This document shows, one piece after another, positions 1-8,747 of a stretch of DNA of 64,000 nucleotides (positions within the stretch are counted from its first letter, which is position 1; the number at the start of each line of letters is the position of its first letter). The translations under genes and the position numbers were made by a program. The DNA comes from Paenibacillus apiarius (GTDB taxonomy: Bacteria > Bacillota > Bacilli > Paenibacillales > Paenibacillaceae). The notes under the pieces were generated by a model. That model had not been told where the DNA came from, did no database searches, and worked only from the letters and a program-made list of their open reading frames with translations. Location of the stretch: contig NZ_JAFFHZ010000002.1 in assembly GCF_017052585.1 (NCBI RefSeq), forward strand, positions 434,001 to 498,000. The letters run 5' to 3'.

Positions 1-1670
1 GCAATGTATACCCGCCCGTTATCGATCAACTGCTTCATATAGCGGTAGAAGAAAGTAAGCAGCAGCACCTGGATGTGCGCCCCATCCGTATCGGCATCGG
101 TCATAATGATGACCTTGGCATAATTGCTCTCCTCTACTTCGAATTCCGGACCCACTCCCGCTCCGATCGCGTGGATGATGGTGCGGTACTCATCATTTTT
201 CAAAATATCGGCGAGCTTCGCCTTCTCCGGATTCATCGGCTTGCCCTTCAACGGCAAAATAGCCTGCGTCTTCGAATCTCTGCCCTGCTTCGCCGATCCG
301 CCCGCGGAATCCCCTTCCACGATGAAGAGCTCGTTGCGTGTATAATCCTTGGATTGGGCCGGAGTCAGCTTGCCATTCAGATTGGAGCTTTCGCTGCGCT
401 TCTTGCCCGTCCGTATTTCCTCGCGGGCTTTGCGCGCTGCTTCGCGTGCCCTCGATGCCTGAATCGCCTTCTTCATGAGCATTTGCGCCACTTGAGGATT
501 CTCCTCCAAGAAAATGCTCATGTTCTCGGAGACGAGCGTATCGACCGAGCCGCGAGCCGTGGCGCTGCCTAGCTGATCCTTCGTCTGTCCGACGAATTCC
601 ACGTCCGACATCTTGACGTTAATGACCGCCATCATGCCTTCGCGCAGGTCATTCCCATCCAAGTTTTTGTCCTTCTCTTTGAGGAGAGCATTTTTCCGGG
701 CATATTCGTTCATGACGCGCGTATAAGCGGTCTTAAAGCCCGTTTCGTGCGTTCCGCCGCCACGCGTCGGGATAGAGTTGACGAAGGATACCAACGTCTC
801 CGTATACCCGTCATTGTATTGAAGCGCAATTTCCACTTCGATATCGTCTTTTTCCGCCACAAAATGGATGACATCATGCAGGACCGTTTTGTCCTCATTC
901 AAATACCGTACAAATTCACTAGCTCCGCCTTCATATAGGAAAGTTTCCATCTTCCCCGTCCGCTCATCCTTCAATGTGACTTGCAGGCCCGAATTCAAAA
1001 AGGCAATCTCCTGCAAACGCTCGGCAAGAGTGTCATAATTCAAATGTATATTGCCGTGAAATACCTTCGCATCAGGCTTAAATGTTACTTTCGTGCCCGT
1101 GCGGTTCGTATTCCCGATTATCTCCAGTCCGGTGACCGGTTCCCCGACGTGTTCCTTACCGTCGTCATCTACCCAGGTCTCGAACCGCAAACGATGGATC
1201 TTTCCATCACGACAAATCTCAACCTCAAGCCATTCCGATAACGCATTCGTTACGGAAGCGCCTACGCCATGCAGCCCGCCCGATTTCTTATACCCTGCAC
1301 CGCCGAATTTACCGCCGGCATGCAAAATCGTATATACGACCTGTGGAGTCGGCACTCCTGTCTTATGCATTCCGGTCGGTATTCCACGGCCATTGTCGCG
1401 CACCGTGACCGACTGGTCCTTATGAACCGTCACATCAATCTGGGAGCAAAATTTGGCGAGATGCTCGTCGACGGCGTTGTCCACGATTTCCCATAACAGA
1501 TGATGAAGCCCCGAGGAGCTTGTACTTCCAATATACATCCCCGGCCGTTTACGAACCGCGACAAGCCCTTCGAGCACTTGAATGTCGTCAGCCCCGTAGT
1601 CTGAATTGTGGTTGCCCGATGCCCCCTTATTTCCCGGTAGCTGTCCGAACGAATCGATTTGCTCGACCAT
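1..1670 (-). CDS. parE: DNA topoisomerase IV subunit B (5' part, cut by window edge)
   Basis: ATPase subunit of topoisomerase IV, which decatenates daughter chromosomes together with ParC. The visible 556 codons contain the GHKL ATPase core (EIVDNAVDE near residues 61-69, then DNGRGIP and GGLHGVGASV), the transducer region, and the TOPRIM motifs EGDSAGGSAKQGR (Glu about 452) and DADTDGAH (about 523-530). The C-terminus lies beyond position 1. Motifs such as PTGMHKTGVPTPQ and GGKFGGAGYKKSGG match Gram-positive ParE (GrlB) more closely than GyrB. The start is the ATG at 1668-1670, preceded by a strong GAAGGAGGAG ribosome site. A TATAAT-like box lies near 1765-1775 on the minus strand, and a small GGTATG/CATACC hairpin lies in the presumed leader. 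parC would be expected just outside the window. Confidence 0.95.
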   Translation of the reverse strand, partial: MVEQIDSFGQLPGNKGASGNHNSDYGADDIQVLEGLVAVRKRPGMYIGSTSSSGLHHLLWEIVDNAVDEHLAKFCSQIDVTVHKDQSVTVRDNGRGIPTGMHKTGVPTPQVVYTILHAGGKFGGAGYKKSGGLHGVGASVTNALSEWLEVEICRDGKIHRLRFETWVDDDGKEHVGEPVTGLEIIGNTNRTGTKVTFKPDAKVFHGNIHLNYDTLAERLQEIAFLNSGLQVTLKDERTGKMETFLYEGGASEFVRYLNEDKTVLHDVIHFVAEKDDIEVEIALQYNDGYTETLVSFVNSIPTRGGGTHETGFKTAYTRVMNEYARKNALLKEKDKNLDGNDLREGMMAVINVKMSDVEFVGQTKDQLGSATARGSVDTLVSENMSIFLEENPQVAQMLMKKAIQASRAREAARKAREEIRTGKKRSESSNLNGKLTPAQSKDYTRNELFIVEGDSAGGSAKQGRDSKTQAILPLKGKPMNPEKAKLADILKNDEYRTIIHAIGAGVGPEFEVEESNYAKVIIMTDADTDGAHIQVLLLTFFYRYMKQLIDNGRVYI

Positions 1671-1812
1671 TCATGCTCCTCCTTCAACAATACATTTAGC
1701 GTTCCAACTTTCGTCGGCAAAAGAAAATCTGTCGCGTCCGAACGAAGGAAGGTATGCCTCCATACCATTATATCGTCCGGATGCAAACAGATGTTTCGCA
1801 TTCTTGTATATT

Positions 1813-2802
1813 CTAATTCAAAATGTCCTGTTTCGTAAAGACACGGAATGCGACAAACAATCCGGCAATCCCCCAAACGGTCAATACGCCGAGTGAAAAA
1901 GGGAGGGTCATTCCTTCGACAGGCGCCGGTGTGCCTGCCAAATAATCCGTTAATTTCAAGTTGATCATAAATAAATATTTCGCCGCCGGCCACGATGAAG
2001 CCATGTTATACAATATGCTGCCGGCTATAAGCGTCGCCATCAACGTTACAATACTGGCGGCCGTGCTGCGGACAAGGACGGAGATCATGAAGCCAAGCGC
2101 TGCAACGACGACGCTTGAGAACCAGATGAGCCCGCATTGCATGAGCATATACATCCACGACGGCACAATATGGACCGTATCAAAATTTACCTCCGTTCCC
2201 GAAAGAGCGAATCCAGTAAAGATAGGGAACGTCCAACCTCCATAGCCAAATACCATGCCAGAAATTAAATAGGCAAGCAGAGCGGTAAGAATGACGATGA
2301 TTCCCGTGAACATCATGAGCACGATCCATTTGCTGAGCAGCACCTTCCACCTTCGGACCGGACGGGTCAACAGCATCTTGATCGTGCCCGTGGAGCGCTC
2401 GGATGACACGATATCGCTCGCAATGGCCATGACGAGCAGCGGTATGAACAGCGTTACCGCATTATCCATGAACGTGCGCGTAAACGTAACGCCGTTCGGC
2501 TCATCGGGGTTAACGTCATGGTCCAAATAATATTGCAATTGCTGCAAAATAATGCGCCGATATTTCTTCCATTCTTCCGGCACGCGGTCGCTGCCGAGTG
2601 TATTCTGAATGTCCGTGATGCGCTGCTGCAGCTCCAGACGCCAATCTTGATTGAATTTTTCCCGATTGTTCTGGGCAATTTTCATCTGCGCGTATGTAAA
2701 CACCGGGATGAGAACAATGAGAATCAGCAGCACAACATAGAACCGTTTCTTCTTTAGCACTTTTATCGTTTCATTCTGAATAAGCGGCAGCAAGCTACTC
2801 AA
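1813..2802 (-). CDS. ABC-2 type transporter permease
   Basis: Membrane component of an ABC-2 type exporter, 329 aa. An N-terminal transmembrane helix (about 20-40) is followed by a long extracytoplasmic loop rich in Gln and Asn, then about five hydrophobic segments from residue 110 to the C-terminus. SSERSTGTIKMLLTRPV is the characteristic cytoplasmic coupling sequence of this permease class. Its start overlaps the end of the upstream ATPase gene by 8 bp, so the two are translated as a pair. The substrate cannot be told from sequence. Related pairs export antibiotics, bacteriocins or act in envelope maintenance. Confidence 0.88.
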   Translation of the reverse strand: MSSLLPLIQNETIKVLKKKRFYVVLLILIVLIPVFTYAQMKIAQNNREKFNQDWRLELQQRITDIQNTLGSDRVPEEWKKYRRIILQQLQYYLDHDVNPDEPNGVTFTRTFMDNAVTLFIPLLVMAIASDIVSSERSTGTIKMLLTRPVRRWKVLLSKWIVLMMFTGIIVILTALLAYLISGMVFGYGGWTFPIFTGFALSGTEVNFDTVHIVPSWMYMLMQCGLIWFSSVVVAALGFMISVLVRSTAASIVTLMATLIAGSILYNMASSWPAAKYLFMINLKLTDYLAGTPAPVEGMTLPFSLGVLTVWGIAGLFVAFRVFTKQDILN

Positions 2803-3760
2803 TGCGTTCTCCCTCCGTTATCTCCAGGAATAACTGCTCCAGAGTCGGCATAATGCGCTGAATGCCCTCTACTTCCACGCCAGCCTCCAGCAATTTGCGG
2901 TTCAACTCGGCAATGCTCTCAGGCTGTGTCTCCGTCAAAATAGCATAATCAGGCACACCCACCAATACCGCTTCGTCGATTGCTCCGTCTTCACGATCGA
3001 AGAACGTGACGGCACCGCTCGCAGACAAGATGTCTCGCGCCTTCTTTTCCGGCTTCGCCTGCCAAATAACAAATTGGCTGCGTCCGGTCAATAGCCGCTT
3101 TACATCGTCAACCGCCAGCACTTCCCCGTGGCTGATGATGGCGACCCGATCGCACATGAGCTGAATTTCGCTCAGCAAATGGCTGGACACAAAGATGGCC
3201 ATCCCGCTGTCGGCCAATGTGCGAATAAAAGCCCGCAGCTCTTTGATTCCGAGCGGATCGAGACCGTTCGTAGGCTCGTCAAGGATAAGCAAATTCGGAC
3301 GGCCCAGCAGCGCTTGGGCTATGCCAAGACGCTGGCGCATCCCTAAGGAATAAGTTTTCACCTTATCGTGAATCCGATTGGATAACCCGACAATCTCAAC
3401 AACTTCGTGAATGCGGTCCTTGCCGATTTCAGGCACCATCCGCGCGAAATGTTCTAAATTTTCCCAGCCTGTCAAAAAGTTATACATTTCCGGGTTCTCG
3501 ACAATGGAGCCGACATAGCGTAGCGCTTTTTCCGGGTCGCGGTTTACATCGAAACCGCACACTTGGATTCGCCCTTCTGTCGGTTTAATCAGATCGACGA
3601 GCATGCGGATCGTCGTCGTCTTACCAGATCCGTTCGGACCTAGAAAGCCGAATATTTCGCCAGCGCGGACGTCGAACGTGACGTTCTTAATAATCAGCTT
3701 CCGGCCGATCTTTTTCTTTACCTGCTGTACCGACAATACGATAGATGCGGCGTTGTTCAT
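2795..3760 (-). CDS. ABC transporter ATP-binding protein (drug/bacteriocin type)
   Basis: ATPase partner of the permease downstream, 321 aa. Visible are Walker A GPNGSGKTT (about 40-48), the Q-loop region, signature YSLGMRQRLGIAQ, Walker B NLLILDEPTNGLD and the H-loop SSHLLSE. The roughly 100-residue C-terminal extension after the H-loop is typical of the CcmA/BcrA-type ATPases paired with ABC-2 permeases. It overlaps the permease start by 8 bp. The SGNH esterase gene ends 29 bp upstream, so the three genes may be one transcript. Substrate unknown. Confidence 0.9.
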   Translation of the reverse strand: MNNAASIVLSVQQVKKKIGRKLIIKNVTFDVRAGEIFGFLGPNGSGKTTTIRMLVDLIKPTEGRIQVCGFDVNRDPEKALRYVGSIVENPEMYNFLTGWENLEHFARMVPEIGKDRIHEVVEIVGLSNRIHDKVKTYSLGMRQRLGIAQALLGRPNLLILDEPTNGLDPLGIKELRAFIRTLADSGMAIFVSSHLLSEIQLMCDRVAIISHGEVLAVDDVKRLLTGRSQFVIWQAKPEKKARDILSASGAVTFFDREDGAIDEAVLVGVPDYAILTETQPESIAELNRKLLEAGVEVEGIQRIMPTLEQLFLEITEGERIE

Positions 3761-3789
3761 GTAAAATGCCGAACCTCCTTCCTTCTCCT

Positions 3790-4605
3790 TTACCGAATGC
3801 TTTGCACGATTCGCTCCGCGATAGCCTGATAGCCATCACCATTCGGATGAAAGTGATCGGAGGAAAGGTACATGCCGATATTTTGCTGAAACAAATCAAA
3901 GGTTGGAATCATAATCATATTTTTATCCTTGTTAATCATTTGAAAAGCGGCATCATTCCACTTTTGCACGACATTGTTGCCGATTTCGCGCATTTCTTCC
4001 AAATCCGTGAACGGATTGTACAATCCTATGTACACAATAAGCGCGTCCGGATTCCATTTGCGAATATTTGCCAATACCGTCTTCAAATGCCCAGTGCCTT
4101 GCTCGGCCTTCGCTAGAAGCGTGTCCGGATTCATCGCTTTATCCCCGAATTGTTCCGAACGGGCGCTCTGAAACAGATCGTTGCCGCCTATCGTAAGCAG
4201 AACGATGTTGGCCTTTTTCAGCACATAGCCGATGCTTTCTTGATTCAAGCGCTCGGACAACTGATCGGCCCTCATTCCGTTCACCGCCATATTGTTCAAA
4301 AGCGTAACCGGTTTATCCTGGACCTTGTCCAGCATTTTGACCGCGCGCCGCACGTAGCCTTCGCCTGTACTGTCCCCGGTTCCCCTTGTCAAAGAATCGC
4401 CTATCGTCGCGATAAGCCATTCGTCCGCTTGTGCGGTTTTCTTCACCGGCGGCGTTTGGACCGACGGCATTTCCGTGAACGGAACCGAAGCCGGCGACAA
4501 AATGTCTGCCACCCCGAACCCGAAGCCTCCCGCCAACACAAGCGTCGACAATAAGCCGAACAATGCTATCCATGACCATAATCGTGATGTCGATTTGCGG
4601 TTCAT
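3790..4605 (-). CDS. Secreted SGNH/GDSL-type esterase
   Basis: Serine esterase or lipase of the SGNH hydrolase fold, 271 aa. The N-terminal hydrophobic segment (SWIALFGLLSTLVLAGGFGFG) is a signal peptide or membrane anchor, placing the enzyme outside the cell. Block I is IATIGDSLTRGTGDS (nucleophile Ser), block II contains the conserved Gly in NMAVNGMRADQL, block III is LTIGGNDLF, and block V is SSDHFHPNGDGY carrying the Asp-x-x-His pair. The start MNRKST at 4605 was chosen because GGGAGGGTGGAC precedes it. An in-frame start 39 nt upstream (4644) has no comparable site. Bacillus relatives are annotated as lipase/acylhydrolase YpmR-like; the natural substrate is unknown. Confidence 0.87.
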   Translation of the reverse strand: MNRKSTSRLWSWIALFGLLSTLVLAGGFGFGVADILSPASVPFTEMPSVQTPPVKKTAQADEWLIATIGDSLTRGTGDSTGEGYVRRAVKMLDKVQDKPVTLLNNMAVNGMRADQLSERLNQESIGYVLKKANIVLLTIGGNDLFQSARSEQFGDKAMNPDTLLAKAEQGTGHLKTVLANIRKWNPDALIVYIGLYNPFTDLEEMREIGNNVVQKWNDAAFQMINKDKNMIMIPTFDLFQQNIGMYLSSDHFHPNGDGYQAIAERIVQSIR

Positions 4606-4826
4606 GTCCACCCTCCCAAATCGTACAAAGTTCCCATTCACCAAGATATATCAATACATTACCTGTTCGGGAATCCATTTGCAAACTTTACGAACAAGAC
4701 AGTCCCATGTTCCGCAGAACACAGCGGCCGAATCGCTAAGAGAAGCGCCGCTCACTTTAAATCAAAAATGGCAGACCGCCGAATTACGCTTCGTCAGTCT
4801 GCCTTAATGAACCCAATGAAGGTAGC

Positions 4827-6707
4827 CTACATATATTTATATTGTGCAGCTACAAGTCCATAGTACGTGCCGCGCATGCGCATCAACTGCTCGTGCGTGC
4901 CTTGCTCCTGAATGACACCATGATCCAGAACGACGATATTATCGCAGCCCCGAATCGTCGATAGGCGGTGAGCAATAATGAATGACGTGCGCCCTTCAAG
5001 GAGCGTCTTCAGCGCTTCTTGAATTTTAAGCTCTGTCTCGGTATCGATGCTTGCCGTCGCCTCATCCAAGATGAGAATACGAGGATTGGCGAGCAGCGCG
5101 CGCGCAAATGAAATCAACTGGCGCTGTCCCATTGAGAGGACATTTCCCCGCTCCTGCACTTCCGTATCATAGCCATCCTTCAAGTTGACAATAAAATCAT
5201 GCGCAAACACGGCTTTCGCTGCCTCTTCAACCTCTGCGTCCGTCGCATCCAGTCGTCCAAAACGGATATTATCGCGAATCGTGCCGGAAAAAATGAACGT
5301 ATCCTGCAATACGATCCCAATCTGGGAACGCAAGCTTTCCAGTGTTACATTCCGGATGTCAAAACCGTCAATCATAACCCGGCCTTCCGTTGGATCATAG
5401 AAGCGGCACAGCAAGTTAATAATCGTGCTCTTCCCGGAACCAGTGTGTCCTACCAGCGCTATCGACTGTCCAGCCACAGCTGACAAGGAGATGCCGCGCA
5501 GCGCCGGACGTCCTTTTTCATATTCGAACAGAATATTCTCGAATGCCACATCCCCATGAACAGGCGGCATCTGCATCGCATGATCCGCTTCGCCCACAGA
5601 CGGCTGTTCGTCCATGAACTCGAAGATCCGTTCGGAAGACGCCATCGCGATGAGCATTTGCGAATACATTTGTCCTAATCTGTTAATAGGCTCCCAGAAG
5701 TTACCCACGTATTGTGCAAACGCAAACAGTACCCCGACTGTAATTACATCACTCTGAATGAGATGGGAACCGTACATGAACAGGACGAATGCGCCAATCG
5801 CGCTCGTAAGCTCAATAACCGGGCCGAATGTTTGGTTCAGCGCGGATGCGCGGTCCCAAGACTTTTTGTTGACGGTGTTCATATGATCGAAGTAATCCAT
5901 GTTTGCTCGCTCTTGTGTGTATGCTTGCGTAACACGGATACCTTGGATCGCCTCATTCAAGTGCGAATTGATGCGCGACTGCTTAATCCGCACATCCTGC
6001 CAAGCGAAACGGATGCGTCTGCGCAGCTTCGTAGATACTAGAAACATAATCGGCACGGTAATCATGACCGCCACCGCAAGTTGCAGGTTCAAGAACAACA
6101 AAATAATGATAATACCAAGCAATTGCATGCAATCGATCAATGTATTGACGGCCCCGTTCGTAAAGAGCTCCTGCAACGAGTTAACATCATTCGTTACCCG
6201 GACAAGCACGGAACCAGCCGGTCTTTTGTCATAGAAGTGAAAGGACAGCTTCTGAATATGCTTGAACAAGTCGGCACGCAAATCGTAAATGATGCGCTGT
6301 CCCATCACGTTCATGAATTTGATGCGGAACGTGTTAGCCCCCCACTGCACGATATACAGCCCAAGCGCAGTCCCCGCGATTATATACAACAGTCGCAGGG
6401 ATGGATTGCCGTCCGCCGGTTGAATGGCGTGGTCAATCGCATAGCTGATGAGAAAAGGTATCGCCAGCTTCGTTATTGTCCCAAGCACCATCATGATGAT
6501 CAGAACCGGGAGCAGCTGCCGCTTGTACGGCTTCATGTAGACGAGCAGCCGCCGCATCTGCGCCCAGTTAAACGGCTTCTCGATTACGTCATCGTCTTGA
6601 TAGACGAAGCGCGAACGCTTCGTTGAATCGGCCGCAGCGTCAGAGTGAACGCTTCCATGGCCTGCAGAACTTCGCCCGGCAGCCGCGGATGGGTTTCCTC
6701 CACTCAT
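4827..6707 (-). CDS. Heterodimeric ABC exporter subunit with canonical ATP site
   Basis: Half-transporter of 626 aa: a roughly 60-residue polar N-terminal extension, six transmembrane helices (about 60-360) and a nucleotide-binding domain. Walker A is GHTGSGKST, the signature is the variant LSMGQRQLISFAR rather than LSGGQ, Walker B is RILILDEATASID with the catalytic Glu present, and the H-loop is FIIAHRLST. Its ATG overlaps the stop of the preceding half-transporter as ATGA, so the two are co-translated. A normal Walker B here paired with a degenerate one in the partner is the pattern of heterodimeric multidrug exporters such as B. subtilis BmrC/BmrD and YfiB/YfiC. The substrate is not determinable. 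Confidence 0.93.
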   Translation of the reverse strand: MSGGNPSAAAGRSSAGHGSVHSDAAADSTKRSRFVYQDDDVIEKPFNWAQMRRLLVYMKPYKRQLLPVLIIMMVLGTITKLAIPFLISYAIDHAIQPADGNPSLRLLYIIAGTALGLYIVQWGANTFRIKFMNVMGQRIIYDLRADLFKHIQKLSFHFYDKRPAGSVLVRVTNDVNSLQELFTNGAVNTLIDCMQLLGIIIILLFLNLQLAVAVMITVPIMFLVSTKLRRRIRFAWQDVRIKQSRINSHLNEAIQGIRVTQAYTQERANMDYFDHMNTVNKKSWDRASALNQTFGPVIELTSAIGAFVLFMYGSHLIQSDVITVGVLFAFAQYVGNFWEPINRLGQMYSQMLIAMASSERIFEFMDEQPSVGEADHAMQMPPVHGDVAFENILFEYEKGRPALRGISLSAVAGQSIALVGHTGSGKSTIINLLCRFYDPTEGRVMIDGFDIRNVTLESLRSQIGIVLQDTFIFSGTIRDNIRFGRLDATDAEVEEAAKAVFAHDFIVNLKDGYDTEVQERGNVLSMGQRQLISFARALLANPRILILDEATASIDTETELKIQEALKTLLEGRTSFIIAHRLSTIRGCDNIVVLDHGVIQEQGTHEQLMRMRGTYYGLVAAQYKYM

Positions 6708-8476
6708 GCTCTCACCTGCTCTCTCGTGGACTCAGACTCCCCTTCGAGTTTGTCTGCGTATTGAATGTAGAATACGTCTTGGTACGTTCCCTGCTCTTGA
6801 ATGAGATCGTCGTGCTTCCCGCGTTGTATAATGCGGCCTTGCTCCAGCACTATAATCTCGTCCGCATGGCGCAAAGACGAAATACGGTGTGCAATAATAA
6901 ACACGGTGCGGCCTCTCATGACTTCTTTAAAGCCGGCTTGGATTTCATGCTCGGTCTCCATATCGACAGCGCTGGTCGCGTCATCCAAAATAAGAATCTT
7001 CGGATCCTTCAAGAGTGCCCTCGCGATTGCAATCCGCTGCTTCTGGCCTCCCGACAAGCCCATTCCGCGCTCTCCGACAATCGTATCGTAGCCTAACGGC
7101 AATTCCATGATGAACTCGTGCGCCTTCGCCAGCTTCGCCACGCGAATGACATCATCCATCGTCACATCATCACGGCCATATGCGATATTGTTATAAATCG
7201 ATGATGAGAACAGGAACGTTTCCTGAAATACGGTCGCCATTTGGCTGCGCAAGCTTTTTAAATCAATGTCGCGGATATCGTGGCCGTCTAGCGTAATTTT
7301 CCCTTGCTTCACATCATAAGCACGCATCAGAAGCTGAATGATGGTCGACTTGCCGGAGCCTGTACCGCCAAGCAATCCGATGACTTTGCCCGGTGTGGCA
7401 TCCAACGAAATATGACTGACCGCGTCGGCATCTCCTTCGTAACGGAATGTGACGTCATCAAATTTCACATGGCCTTGAACCTTATCGTCTTCCAGCATAA
7501 TAAGGTTCGACCGGCTTTCGATGTCGATCGGCGTCTGCAGCAATTCCAGCACGCGTTCACCGGAAGCCTTCGACTGCGTATAGTTATTAATGTGGAACCC
7601 AATTCCCCACATCGGTCCGATGATGTACCAAATCATACTGAAGAAAGCAACCAACCCGCCCAACGACAACGAGCCGTTGATGACTTTCGTTCCGCCTATG
7701 GCAAGCAGCAAGACGATACAGAAGCATGCGAGCATTTCCATAATCGGAAAATAGCGGCCCCACAACGTGGCGGCGAAAATCTGATTTTCTTTGTACGCTT
7801 CGTTGCGCGAGGAAAACTTCTCTACCTCGTAATTCTCGCGGGCAAACGATTTGACCGTGCGCACCCCGGTAATATTCTCTTGTACGGCTGTCGTCAACTG
7901 GCTGAATGTAATTCGCATTTCGCGAAACGCCGGATGAATTTTCGATTCGAAACGCATCGCAACAAATACGAGAAGCGGAATCGATACTAGCGTAGTTAGC
8001 GTTAACTGCCAGTCTATGGAAAACATCATGGCAGCACCGAAGACTACCATCAGCACCATATTTAAAATTTGCGCAAATCCAAATCCGACAAAATTGCGAA
8101 TCGCTTCCAAATCCGCGGTCAAACGAGACATTAAATCGCCCGTCCTCGCTTTGTCGTAATAGCGGAACGACAAAAATTGCAGCTTACGATAACACGCGTT
8201 GCGCATTTCGTACGCAACGTGGTTTCCAAGGCGCCCGCCGAAGAAACCATGCAAAAATTGCAGGGTGCCTTTAATGCTGACAACGATAATAACCGTTAAC
8301 GCCAGCCAAGGCACCCATTCGAACCGCTTTTCTGCTATAACGTCGTCGATTAAGATCCGCAGCAGATTGGGATAAACCAATCCAAGCGCAGTCGCGACCA
8401 TTAAGCAGAGCACCGATGCGAACAGCAGGCCTCTCTTCGGCCAATAAAACGAGCCGAGCTGCTTGAAGACGTTCAT
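6704..8476 (-). CDS. Heterodimeric ABC exporter subunit with degenerate Walker B
   Basis: Half-transporter of 590 aa with six transmembrane helices followed by an ATPase domain: Walker A GGTGSGKST, signature LSGGQKQRIAIAR, H-loop IIAHRISS. Walker B reads ILILDDATSAVD, so the catalytic Glu is replaced by Asp, as in the non-hydrolysing site of heterodimeric exporters (BmrC, TM287). The start MNVFKQL at 8476 is preceded by GGGGAGGAG at good spacing. An in-frame start 54 nt upstream lacks one. It overlaps the downstream subunit by 4 bp. No regulator is adjacent. The polarity (degenerate subunit first, canonical second) matches BmrCD. Confidence 0.93.
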   Translation of the reverse strand: MNVFKQLGSFYWPKRGLLFASVLCLMVATALGLVYPNLLRILIDDVIAEKRFEWVPWLALTVIIVVSIKGTLQFLHGFFGGRLGNHVAYEMRNACYRKLQFLSFRYYDKARTGDLMSRLTADLEAIRNFVGFGFAQILNMVLMVVFGAAMMFSIDWQLTLTTLVSIPLLVFVAMRFESKIHPAFREMRITFSQLTTAVQENITGVRTVKSFARENYEVEKFSSRNEAYKENQIFAATLWGRYFPIMEMLACFCIVLLLAIGGTKVINGSLSLGGLVAFFSMIWYIIGPMWGIGFHINNYTQSKASGERVLELLQTPIDIESRSNLIMLEDDKVQGHVKFDDVTFRYEGDADAVSHISLDATPGKVIGLLGGTGSGKSTIIQLLMRAYDVKQGKITLDGHDIRDIDLKSLRSQMATVFQETFLFSSSIYNNIAYGRDDVTMDDVIRVAKLAKAHEFIMELPLGYDTIVGERGMGLSGGQKQRIAIARALLKDPKILILDDATSAVDMETEHEIQAGFKEVMRGRTVFIIAHRISSLRHADEIIVLEQGRIIQRGKHDDLIQEQGTYQDVFYIQYADKLEGESESTREQVRA

Positions 8477-8663
8477 TGGACTTCTCCTCCCCATTATTCG
8501 TTCTTCGTGAGATGTAATGCAGTTTATCATCAGGCATATTCAACGGCAAAACGGCAATTTCGTCATAATATCGACTATCCTTCCTTAAATCGAGATTACT
8601 TGGAACGAATCCAACCGTTTCTTTTAAATCGTCGGTTTTTCTTTGATCCTAACCGCTATCCAT

Positions 8664-8702
8664 AAAAGAAAGCTTACCCCGCTCATGCAGGGCAAGCTTT
8701 TA
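8664..8702 (-). terminator. Intrinsic terminator of dynA
   Basis: On the minus strand the stem AAAGCTTGCCC pairs with GGGGTAAGCTTT around a 9-nt loop, followed by CTTTTATGG. It lies 46 bp beyond the dynA stop codon. Confidence 0.8.
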
Positions 8703-8747
8703 AGGAACATTGATGCTGTTTTGATATAGAAACTTCGACAATTCATC

